A stretch of 44,606 nucleotides of DNA from Butyrivibrio sp. (lineage in GTDB: Bacteria; Bacillota; Clostridia; Lachnospirales; Lachnospiraceae). The position numbers and the translations under genes were made by a program. Positions 1 to 7,588 of the stretch are shown here, in pieces. The stretch spans positions 71,514 to 116,119 of the forward strand of contig NZ_JAFRGN010000020.1 in assembly GCF_017433805.1 (NCBI RefSeq), in the 5' to 3' direction. Positions within the stretch are counted from its first letter, which is position 1. Each line of letters begins with the position of its first letter. The notes beneath the pieces were generated by a model, which was not told the origin of the DNA, searched no databases, and saw only the letters and a list, made by a program, of their open reading frames with translations.

Positions 1-2
1 TT

Positions 3-224
3 CTGTATGTTCTCTATATTATGAGAGCATCCCTGCAGGGCCTCGGCAATACACTGGTTCCAATGATCTCAAGCTTTGGACAGCTTATCATGAGAGTATT
101 CTGCGCAGTTGTCCTCACCCTATTCATAGGCTACAAGGGCATCTTTTACGGCGAGATTACCGCCTGGATCCTGGCAGACCTCATCCTCATCTTCACATAT
201 TTTTTAAGTGTGAAAAAACAGTGA
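3..224 (+). CDS. MATE-family efflux transporter, C-terminal fragment
   Basis: The reading frame is already open at the window edge and ends at 224, so only about the last 73 residues of a membrane transporter are present. The text YVLYIMRASLQGLGNTLVPM followed by two hydrophobic segments is typical of the last helices of MATE (multi-antimicrobial extrusion) proteins, which export drugs or metabolites with Na+ or H+ antiport. The C-terminus ends in a short charged tail (SVKKQ). The internal ATG at 21 is not a gene start. Substrate cannot be told. Confidence 0.8.
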   Translation: MYVLYIMRASLQGLGNTLVPMISSFGQLIMRVFCAVVLTLFIGYKGIFYGEITAWILADLILIFTYFLSVKKQ

Positions 225-306
225 ATCGATGGAAAAATAGTTTTAAGAGTGTATAATGGATTTTCGTGTTGTTTTTTAAAAAATAAATTGTAAGTGAGGA
301 AAATCC

Positions 307-1029
307 ATGAATAACCTGTTGTACATCTATGAAGAAGTTTGTGATCTCGTCGAGGAGAAAGAGATCGAGCTATATGAAAGGGAGGATGCGCAGGACAAAT
401 TCATCTGCCAGTTTGCAAAGGGTGGATCATCACTACACGTTAAGACTATTATGCAGAGCAGATTCGTGCTCTATGCTACAGAGAAGGATTTCAACCTTAT
501 AAAGAAAAAGTCTGATGAGGCCGGAACAGGCATCGTTCTGAAAGAGAGCAAGAAAGAGGAAATCGAGCTTATTGTTTCCCAGTATGAGGAAGTTGGCAGT
601 AAGGCTATGCTCTTTATCAGAAACGGTAACAAGGGCCTTCTTAATAACCCTGAGGAAAAAAAGCTTCCTCATGTAATCTACTTTTTTACCAATGAAAATC
701 TTGAGTTCGTCCTCGATTGTATCAAAGAGGGACTTGCAATCAAAGAGAAGGCAACAAAGAGTAAGAGCGTAGCAGCCAGAGGCGTTACAGGAACTATGAT
801 CAAAAGAACTGTAGTAGCGCCTAAGCCTAAGCTTCCTGAGCTTACTGATGATGAGATCAGAGAGGCTATTCCTGAGGGCTGTGAGGTTTCTCATGTTAAG
901 TATGGAACAGGCGTAGTTAAGTCAGTTCTTGAGGGCAAGATCAAGGTTCTTTTTGAGGATTCTGTAGAGAAAATTTTTGCAGGTTCCCTTTGTGTAAATA
1001 AAAAAATATTAACAGTATTAAACGTTTAA
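307..1029 (+). CDS. Unknown protein with UvrD/PcrA-tail-like C-terminal domain
   Basis: A 240-residue soluble protein; the ATG at 307 follows GTGAGGAA with good spacing. Residues about 1-165 are mixed alpha/beta with no motif I recognise. Residues about 188-236 contain VSHVKYGTGVV and KIKVLFEDSVEKIFA, a pattern resembling the small Tudor-like tail of UvrD/PcrA helicases (V.H.kfG.G.v followed by I.V.F), which in those proteins contacts RNA polymerase. No helicase domain is present. Between the two parts lies a basic linker (KEKATKSKSVAARG, near residues 147-160). Function unknown; the tail suggests binding to nucleic acid machinery, which is inference only. Confidence 0.7.
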   Translation: MNNLLYIYEEVCDLVEEKEIELYEREDAQDKFICQFAKGGSSLHVKTIMQSRFVLYATEKDFNLIKKKSDEAGTGIVLKESKKEEIELIVSQYEEVGSKAMLFIRNGNKGLLNNPEEKKLPHVIYFFTNENLEFVLDCIKEGLAIKEKATKSKSVAARGVTGTMIKRTVVAPKPKLPELTDDEIREAIPEGCEVSHVKYGTGVVKSVLEGKIKVLFEDSVEKIFAGSLCVNKKILTVLNV

Positions 1030-1037
1030 GTTATAAT
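1009..1037 (+). promoter_or_regulatory. Sigma-A-type promoter of the GGDEF gene
   Basis: TTAACA at 1009-1014 and TATAAT at 1032-1037 are separated by 17 bp. The -35 box lies inside the last codons of the preceding gene and the start codon follows at 1101, so the diguanylate cyclase can be transcribed separately from its upstream neighbour. Confidence 0.6.
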
Positions 1038-1100
1038 GTTATCAACTAAAAACTATAGTAAAAAGTTGTTTTGAAAGAATATTTGCAAGGGGGGACGGGT

Positions 1101-2408
1101 ATGATAAACAAGGCACTCGAGGATTATACCGCTGAGGATTTGCTAATTCTTTTAAACGAGAATGTTGATGCTATAGTTATGGTTGATACGACGGATAAGA
1201 AGTATAGAGCTATAACACGCAAGAACATTTTCGTAGATTTGTTGGATGAGACGGGGGATTACGACGATCTGATACAGAAACTATGGTTTCATCTAGATAA
1301 TTCCCAGGAAGAAATAACAGAAGATTATAAGGCATTCATTGCATACTATGGCGAATTTAAGGGTAAGTACAGCAGAAGACTCAAGGTCTTTTTGGAAGGT
1401 AATACCGCGCCATATGTTATTCAGATGAATGTATATCCAATTGAAGGTACGGACAAGTACGTATTTGCTATGGATGTTCTTGATGATGAAGAGGTTGTTG
1501 AGGATATTATGACCACTAGAAAGGTCAATACTATCCAGAATACATATCTTTTCTCTATGTTTGTTGATCTTGTTAAGGATTCGACCAGCAGTATCAGTGT
1601 AACTGAGATATCAGAAGACACGATCAAGTCCAGTATCAAGTACTCACAGTGGCGACTTATGACTGTCAATATGATATGGCCTGATGATCAGGAGCAGTTT
1701 CTTAAGTTGACAGATCCTGAGTACTTAAGGGCCAATCTTGACCAGGGACACACTAATACCTTTGACTGCATGATGAAGAATCTTGAGGGAACTTATATCT
1801 GGGTTAAGCTGATATTTAGCAGAGTTCAGACCTTAAGCGACAAGGATTTCAAGTTTGTCTTCATGGTTCAGGATATTAATGATGATGTCATGGAGCGTAT
1901 GGCTACGCTCAAGAAGTACGAGGAGCTCGTACTGGTTGATCCTCTTACAGGTCTTTTCAATCATGGAGGAATCAAGACAGAGATTCAGAACGCCATCAAT
2001 ATCTATCAGAATGGCGGCGATACAATATCTCTGATGATGATCGACCTTGATAATTTCAAGAAGATCAATGATAACTATGGACATTCTGTTGGAGATGCAA
2101 CTCTTAAGGCTCTTGCAGACATGCTTAAGAGCTTTGCTCAGGACAAGCATGCATCTGTAGGCAGATGGGGCGGAGAAGAGTTCGTTACTGTTCTTAGCGG
2201 CGTTTCAGATGATGAGGCCCTTGAGTATGCAGAAGATCTCAGGAAGACTGTTGCAGCAGCGGATTTTGGAGAGGCTGGACACATTACCTGTTCAGTTGGA
2301 ATTAGCCAGCTTGGCGATGATGATTCTTTTGATGATCTGTTCAATCGTATGGACAAGGCGATGTATTCTTCCAAGACTGCAGGCAGAAACAGGGTTACAG
2401 TTCTGTAA
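1101..2408 (+). CDS. PAS-GGDEF diguanylate cyclase
   Basis: A 435-residue cytoplasmic protein predicted to make cyclic di-GMP from two GTP. The start at 1101 is chosen because AAGGGGGG precedes it; an in-frame codon at 1071 has no ribosome binding site. The N-terminal half looks like two PAS-type sensor folds (about residues 10-130 and 165-265; the second contains WPDDQEQF). The GGDEF domain runs from DPLTGLFN (about residue 280) to the end, with GGEEF at residues 357-361 and the late motif KTAGRNRV. The four residues at the usual I-site position are DKHA rather than RxxD, so feedback inhibition by c-di-GMP is probably absent. No transmembrane segments are seen, so the signal is likely intracellular. 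Confidence 0.93.
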   Translation: MINKALEDYTAEDLLILLNENVDAIVMVDTTDKKYRAITRKNIFVDLLDETGDYDDLIQKLWFHLDNSQEEITEDYKAFIAYYGEFKGKYSRRLKVFLEGNTAPYVIQMNVYPIEGTDKYVFAMDVLDDEEVVEDIMTTRKVNTIQNTYLFSMFVDLVKDSTSSISVTEISEDTIKSSIKYSQWRLMTVNMIWPDDQEQFLKLTDPEYLRANLDQGHTNTFDCMMKNLEGTYIWVKLIFSRVQTLSDKDFKFVFMVQDINDDVMERMATLKKYEELVLVDPLTGLFNHGGIKTEIQNAINIYQNGGDTISLMMIDLDNFKKINDNYGHSVGDATLKALADMLKSFAQDKHASVGRWGGEEFVTVLSGVSDDEALEYAEDLRKTVAAADFGEAGHITCSVGISQLGDDDSFDDLFNRMDKAMYSSKTAGRNRVTVL

Positions 2409-2459
2409 AGTAGCAATAATTGGCTTGTTTATGACAATATTGTTTTGGAGTTTATAAGG

Positions 2460-2502
2460 CTCAATGTGTTACATTTTTATATGTGACGCATTGAGTTTTT
2501 TT
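2460..2502 (+). terminator. Rho-independent terminator after the GGDEF gene
   Basis: A 15-bp stem (CTCAATGTGTTACAT at 2460-2474 with its partner at 2481-2495, two G-U pairs) closes a 6-nt loop and is followed by seven T. It separates the cyclase gene from the GH51 gene. Confidence 0.9.
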
Positions 2503-2528
2503 GATGCTTGCGCATATTTGTTTATAAA
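2501..2528 (+). promoter_or_regulatory. Possible promoter of the GH51 gene
   Basis: TTGATG at 2501-2506 and TATAAA at 2523-2528 with 16 bp between. The boxes begin right after the terminator stem and lie 29 bp before the start codon. No clear operator is visible around it. The match is moderate. Confidence 0.4.
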
Positions 2529-2556
2529 AGATATTGGGGATTTGGAGGTATGACAA

Positions 2557-4155
2557 ATGGCACAGAATGCTAAGGTTACAGTGCACCCTGCCTACAAAGT
2601 GGGTGACATTTCAGATAGGCTGTTTTCAGCTTTTTTGGAGCCGATTGGAACTATGGTTAATGGAACCATGTTCAATCCCAAGCATCCAACAGCTGATGAA
2701 CAGGGCTTTAGAAGGGACTTCATCGATGCTCTTAAGAAAACTAAGGTTCCAGCTGTAAGACTTCCCGGTGGTAACTTCGTTTCTGCCTGGCAGTGGAAGG
2801 ATTCTATTGGACCAAGGGATCAGAGAAAGGTTCATCTTGATCCGGCTTGGCACCAGTATATTCTCAATGATGTTGGACACGACGAGTATCTTCAGTGGGC
2901 TCAGAAGGTAGGAACAGAAGCTCTTTATACTGTTAATATGGGAACAGGAACCATTCAGGATGCAATGGATCTTGTAGAATACACTAATCACGAGGGTGGA
3001 ACCTACTGGTCAGACCTTCGTAAAAAGAATGGTCATGAGGATCCATACAATGTTAAGATGTGGTACCTCGGCAACGAGATGGATGGCCCATGGCAGCTTG
3101 GTGCCTGGGACAAGAATCCTGAAGGCTACGGCCACAAGGTTTTGGAGACTTCCAAGGCTATCAAGTGGATTGATGAGACAATAGAGACTGCAGTATGCGG
3201 ATCTTCAGCTCCTTTCATGGAGGGCTTCCCAGAGTGGGATGAGTCAGTTCTTAACAAGTGCTACGACGTTGTCGACTATGTATCAGTTCATCACTATCAC
3301 AGTGCACCTCCCGGAGATATCAAGGCTCTTCTTGGCGGCGCTTTATACTACGAAGATTTCATTAATAATGAAGTTGCTATGATCGATTACGTGGCTTCCA
3401 AGCACAGATCACCTAAGAAGGTCATGATCTCTTTTGATGAGTATGGTGCAATGATCAGACCTAATATGCCACTTCACCCTGGCTATGGCAGATACAACAT
3501 GGCTAGAAACCACTATCGTTTCGACCCTGAGAGAAGATATATTCTGCACGATCCTGACAACATGCCAGAGCGTCAGTTCCCTGGTGGAGATATGCTTCAT
3601 GCGCTTTCTATGGCATCAGTTCAGTTGGCACTTCTTCGTCATGCTGACAGAGTTAAGATTGGCTGTATGACTGGCGGACTTCCAGCTCTTGCAGCATCCA
3701 ACCATGACCATGTATGGAGATCAGCTTCTCACTACGTATTCATGCAGCTCCTTGAGTACGCTAAGGGAGTTTCTCTTGATACCAAGGTTGAGAGTGAGAC
3801 CTACGATATGCCTGGCTATGCTATCGAGGATACTTCACAGTACACAGGTAAAGAGGGCGTTAACTTCATCGATGCAGCAAGTGCCTGGGATGAGGACAAC
3901 AAGAGAGTTACTGTATTTGTTATTAACAGAAACGAGGAGACTGAGTATCCTCTCACAGTAGATCTCAAGGGCTTTGCCGGCTACAAGCCTGTGGCAGCAT
4001 ATAAGCTTCATACAGATGATATGGACCTCAAGAATACATATGAGGACGACGAGAAGCTTATTCCGGTAAAAGAGGAAGACTATACCTTTGAAGATGGCGA
4101 GCTTAAGCTTCATGTTAAACCACTTTCCTGGAATGTGTATGTATTTGAAGCGTAA
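2557..4155 (+). CDS. abfA: GH51 alpha-L-arabinofuranosidase, intracellular
   Basis: A 532-residue glycoside hydrolase family 51 enzyme that removes terminal alpha-L-arabinofuranosyl units from arabino-oligosaccharides by a retaining mechanism. GNEMDGPWQ carries the acid/base (E174) and ISFDEYG carries the nucleophile (E295), both in a (beta/alpha)8 barrel; the C-terminal ~150 residues form the usual beta-sandwich. There is no signal peptide, so it works in the cytoplasm on imported oligomers. The start at 2557 has GGAGG nine bases upstream; an ATG at 2550 is out of frame. It stands alone here, 11 kb from the arabinan locus at 13.3-20.4 kb, but should act downstream of it. Confidence 0.95.
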   Translation: MAQNAKVTVHPAYKVGDISDRLFSAFLEPIGTMVNGTMFNPKHPTADEQGFRRDFIDALKKTKVPAVRLPGGNFVSAWQWKDSIGPRDQRKVHLDPAWHQYILNDVGHDEYLQWAQKVGTEALYTVNMGTGTIQDAMDLVEYTNHEGGTYWSDLRKKNGHEDPYNVKMWYLGNEMDGPWQLGAWDKNPEGYGHKVLETSKAIKWIDETIETAVCGSSAPFMEGFPEWDESVLNKCYDVVDYVSVHHYHSAPPGDIKALLGGALYYEDFINNEVAMIDYVASKHRSPKKVMISFDEYGAMIRPNMPLHPGYGRYNMARNHYRFDPERRYILHDPDNMPERQFPGGDMLHALSMASVQLALLRHADRVKIGCMTGGLPALAASNHDHVWRSASHYVFMQLLEYAKGVSLDTKVESETYDMPGYAIEDTSQYTGKEGVNFIDAASAWDEDNKRVTVFVINRNEETEYPLTVDLKGFAGYKPVAAYKLHTDDMDLKNTYEDDEKLIPVKEEDYTFEDGELKLHVKPLSWNVYVFEA

Positions 4156-4232
4156 GAATAGCTTCTTGCAAAAAAGAAATATACTGTTAGAATAGACGTA
4201 CTATATTCATGAAAAGAAAGGGCTATATTGTA

Positions 4233-4829
4233 ATGAATATTTACGTTGATTTTGACGATTGCCTCTGCGAGACTGCAAGGCACTTTACCATCCTTGTAAA
4301 GGAACTTTTTGACAAGGACGTTCCATATGAGGATATAAACTTTTTCGACCTTCAGAAATCTTTTGAACTTACAAAAGAGCAGTATGATCATATGATGATC
4401 GAGGCTCATAAACCGGAGGCTCTCCTTAGCTATGAGGAGACTCCGGGAGCTTCTGATACCATCAACAGCTGGATTGATGCAGGTCACAATGTGTCAATCA
4501 TCACAGGCCGCCCATACAGTGCCTATGAGCCATCAAGACTTTGGCTTGATCAGCATGGTATGGAGCGTGTTAAACTCTACTGCTTTAATAAGTACGGACG
4601 CGACAGTTTTATTAAGAATAGTGAATTCAGCCTTGAGCTTGAGGACTACTACAAGATGCATTTTGACTATGCAGTAGAGGACTCACCTCTGGCTTTCAAG
4701 TTCTTTGATCATATGCCTGACCTTAAGATCATGGTCTTTGATAGGCCATGGAACAGACAGGCAGAGCTACCAGGAAGTGGCTATAAACGATGCACTGGCT
4801 GGGATGTGATCAGGAAGAATGTAGTATAA
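4233..4829 (+). CDS. HAD-family 5'-nucleotidase-like protein (NT5C type)
   Basis: A protein of 198 residues of the haloacid dehalogenase superfamily. The start at 4233 follows AAGAAAGGG; the longer form from 4209 lacks a ribosome binding site. Motif I is YVDFDDCLCET (nucleophile D5 and D7), motif II is IITGRP, and an acidic motif IV-like AVEDSPLAF follows. The spacing and the DDxxCET pattern resemble 5'(3')-deoxyribonucleotidases (NT5C) and their uncharacterised bacterial relatives. The likely reaction is dephosphorylation of a nucleotide or similar small phosphate ester; the substrate is not known. Confidence 0.75.
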   Translation: MNIYVDFDDCLCETARHFTILVKELFDKDVPYEDINFFDLQKSFELTKEQYDHMMIEAHKPEALLSYEETPGASDTINSWIDAGHNVSIITGRPYSAYEPSRLWLDQHGMERVKLYCFNKYGRDSFIKNSEFSLELEDYYKMHFDYAVEDSPLAFKFFDHMPDLKIMVFDRPWNRQAELPGSGYKRCTGWDVIRKNVV

Positions 4830-4856
4830 TATAAGAAAACTACAGGGGGACATACT

Positions 4857-5543
4857 ATGACACTTAATGATCTGGAGCAGATTCTTTTTGAACATCAGGA
4901 TATTCCATACGCAGATTTTACTGCCAAACTTATTCCCAATGTACCAAGAGAGAATTTCATAGGTATTCGTTTCCCAGAATACAAGAAGATCGCTAAGCAG
5001 ATTAAGGATGACCCTGTTGTCCCTGAATTTATGGCAACCCTTCCTCATAAATGGTTTGAGGAAAACTGCCTTCATATGACGCTTATAAACCAGATCAAGG
5101 ACTATGATAAGTGTATAGAAGAGCTTGAGAAATTCATGCCCTATATAGACAACTGGTCTGTCAATGATACAGTTAAGCCCGTATGTTTTAAAAAGCATAG
5201 GGGAGAACTTATTGAGAGAGTTCAGAAATGGATAGCATCCGATGCACCCTACACCCGCCGTTGCGGGATGAGGGTACTGATGGCCAACTATCTGGGTGAG
5301 GACTTCAAACCTGAATACCTGGACCTTCCAGCTGACCTTAGATCGGATGAATATTATGTCAATATGATGACTGCCTGGCTCTTTGCAGAAGCGCTGGTCA
5401 AGCAGTGGGATACAGCTATTACTTACATTGAGACTCACAGACTTGATCCCTGGACACATAATAAGGCAATCCAGAAGGCCTGCGAGAGCTATCGTATTTC
5501 TGATGAGCGCAAGAGCTATCTCAGAACACTTAAGGTTAAGTGA
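4857..5543 (+). CDS. AlkD-family DNA alkylation repair glycosylase
   Basis: A 228-residue all-helical HEAT-like repeat protein of the DNA alkylation repair family. W100 and D104 in DNWSVND and W174 in MMTAWLFAEAL match the W-x3-D pair and second Trp that in Bacillus cereus AlkD recognise and help excise 3- and 7-alkylpurines. The length fits the family. It begins 27 bp after the HAD gene with AGGGGGA before the ATG, so the two are probably co-transcribed. The exact lesion range cannot be read from sequence. Confidence 0.9.
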   Translation: MTLNDLEQILFEHQDIPYADFTAKLIPNVPRENFIGIRFPEYKKIAKQIKDDPVVPEFMATLPHKWFEENCLHMTLINQIKDYDKCIEELEKFMPYIDNWSVNDTVKPVCFKKHRGELIERVQKWIASDAPYTRRCGMRVLMANYLGEDFKPEYLDLPADLRSDEYYVNMMTAWLFAEALVKQWDTAITYIETHRLDPWTHNKAIQKACESYRISDERKSYLRTLKVK

Positions 5544-5662
5544 TTAAAGAGCTATTCCTTCATAAAAGTTGATAACAATATAATAGCAAAAAAGATATTC
5601 TATATAAAGTTTACACAGCTCTTTTTACAAATAATTAATGACATGGTAATATTGATGCTGCT

Positions 5663-7483
5663 ATGAATATTTTAAATGTTGAAAACGTATCTAAATCATA
5701 TATGTCTAAGCCTGTCCTTTCCGGGATATCAGTAGGAATCAACGACACAGACAAGATCGGTGTTGTTGGTACTAACGGAACAGGTAAATCGACTCTTTTA
5801 TCAATTATCGCAGGGGTTACAGAGCCAGATAGTGGCCAGGTTGTTGTCAGCAATGGCCTTCGCATTTCATATCTTCCTCAGAACCCTGTTTTTGATATGA
5901 ATAAGACTCTTCTTCAGAACATCACAGACCAGATCTATGCTGGTGGCAATCACTGGGATAAGATGGGCGAGATCAAGGCTAATCTGTCTAAGTTTGGAAT
6001 CGATGATCCTGAGTGTAGTCCAGCTATTTTATCAGGTGGACAGAAGAAAAGAGCTGCTCTAGTTGCTGCTATTATGACGCCTTCAGATCTTCTGATACTG
6101 GATGAGCCTACTAACCATCTGGAGTCTGATATGATCGAGTGGCTGGAGGATTTCCTGCAGCACTTCAGGGGCGCGCTCCTCATGATCACTCACGACAGAT
6201 ATTTCCTTGATGAAGTAACTAACCAAATTCTGGAAATTGATAAGAGCAGTGTGTATCGCTATGAGGCCAATTATTCAGGCTTCCTTGAACTTAAGCAGCA
6301 AAGGCTGGACTACGAGCAGGCAGCAGAGCGCAAGGCACAGGCTCTTTACCGCAAGGATCTTGCATGGATGCTAAGAGGTGCCAGAGCTCGTTCTACCAAA
6401 CAGAAAGCTCACATTCAGAGATTTGAAGCTCTTCGCGACAGACAAAGGCCTGAGGAAGAGAGACAGATTGAGCTGTCATCACTTCCTACCAGAATGGGTA
6501 ATAAGACCATTATTCTGGAGGGGATTTCCAAGTCCTACGAGGGTAAAGAGCTCTTTGCAGACTTTTCCTATACCTTCAATAAGCTTGATAGAATCGGAAT
6601 CATCGGCCCTAATGGCTGTGGTAAATCAACACTTCTTAAGTGTATCGTTGGCCTTGAAACACCAGATACAGGAACAGTAGAAATAGGACAGACCATCAAG
6701 ATAGGCTACTTTGGTCAGGAGAATGAGGCCCTCGATGAGGGTAAAAGAGTTATCGATTACATCAAGGATACAGCTGAGTTTATCAGAACAGCTGAGGGAC
6801 TTACTTCTGCATCTGTAATGTGTGAGAGATTTCTTTTTACCCCTGAAATGCAGTATGCACCAATATCCAAGCTCTCAGGCGGCGAGAAGAGAAGACTGTA
6901 TCTTTTAAGAGTTCTTATGGAACAGCCTAATGTAATTATTCTGGATGAGCCTACCAACGATCTTGACATTCAGACTCTGCGTATTCTGGAGGACTATCTG
7001 GACGGCTTTGCAGGAATCATTATCACTGTCAGCCACGACAGATATTTCCTAGATAGGGTAGTAACCAGGATATTTGCCTTTGAGGGTGATACGAGTTTGT
7101 ATCAGAGCGAGGGCGGTTATTCAGATTACCTTGTTCATAAGAAGGCACTGGAAGATGCTCAGACTGGAGCTGGTAGTGTAAATGCAGGCAGCAAGGCGCT
7201 GCAGGAGGATGATAAGACTTCCAAGGGCAAGTACCGTGCTCCACGAGAGAAGACCAAGCTCTCTTTTAAAGAACAGCAGGAGTACGACAATATCGAGGCT
7301 GAGATCGAGCAGCTTGAGGAAAAGAGCGCAGAGCTTGAAACTCAGATTGCAGAAGCAGCTACAGATTATCCAAGGCTCATGGCTCTTAGCAAAGAAAAAG
7401 AAGAGGTTGATGCTGAGATAGAGCGCAAGATGGACCGATATGTAGAGCTGCAGGAAATGGTGGACAGCTTTCAGGGTAAATAG
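5663..7483 (+). CDS. ABC-F family ATPase (Uup/EttA-like)
   Basis: A 606-residue protein with two ABC ATPase domains and no membrane segments. Domain 1: Walker A GTNGTGKST, signature LSGGQKKR, Walker B LLILDEPTNHLE. Domain 2: GPNGCGKST, LSGGEKRR, VIILDEPTNDLD. A charged inter-domain linker (about residues 205-270) and a C-terminal coiled coil (about residues 525-606) complete the ABC-F plan. These proteins bind the ribosome and relieve stalling or confer resistance to ribosome-targeting drugs; some, like Uup, influence DNA structures. The C-terminal coiled coil favours a Uup-like assignment. The ribosome binding site is weak, so the start is less certain than the identity. Confidence 0.93.
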   Translation: MNILNVENVSKSYMSKPVLSGISVGINDTDKIGVVGTNGTGKSTLLSIIAGVTEPDSGQVVVSNGLRISYLPQNPVFDMNKTLLQNITDQIYAGGNHWDKMGEIKANLSKFGIDDPECSPAILSGGQKKRAALVAAIMTPSDLLILDEPTNHLESDMIEWLEDFLQHFRGALLMITHDRYFLDEVTNQILEIDKSSVYRYEANYSGFLELKQQRLDYEQAAERKAQALYRKDLAWMLRGARARSTKQKAHIQRFEALRDRQRPEEERQIELSSLPTRMGNKTIILEGISKSYEGKELFADFSYTFNKLDRIGIIGPNGCGKSTLLKCIVGLETPDTGTVEIGQTIKIGYFGQENEALDEGKRVIDYIKDTAEFIRTAEGLTSASVMCERFLFTPEMQYAPISKLSGGEKRRLYLLRVLMEQPNVIILDEPTNDLDIQTLRILEDYLDGFAGIIITVSHDRYFLDRVVTRIFAFEGDTSLYQSEGGYSDYLVHKKALEDAQTGAGSVNAGSKALQEDDKTSKGKYRAPREKTKLSFKEQQEYDNIEAEIEQLEEKSAELETQIAEAATDYPRLMALSKEKEEVDAEIERKMDRYVELQEMVDSFQGK

Positions 7484-7588
7484 GCTTTTATACTTTTTTA
7501 ACAATAGTTATAAACGTAAAATGGTACAATTATATTGTGTGGCACTAGCTAGATAACTAGAAATTAGTGCAGAGGAGGAGAAATACAA

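Noticed and set aside
433-894. A 153-residue minus-strand open frame.
   Set aside because: It is opposite the UvrD-tail-like gene; no ribosome binding site and Ser/Leu/Cys-rich shadow composition.
4767-5459. A 230-residue open frame on the minus strand.
   Set aside because: It is antisense to the AlkD-type gene, lacks a ribosome binding site and its translation is Cys/Ile/His-rich without family features.
5546-5626. AAAGAGCT and AGCTCTTTTT as a possible terminator after the AlkD-type gene.
   Set aside because: The stem is only eight bases and the loop is over 60 bases, so formation in time to terminate is doubtful.
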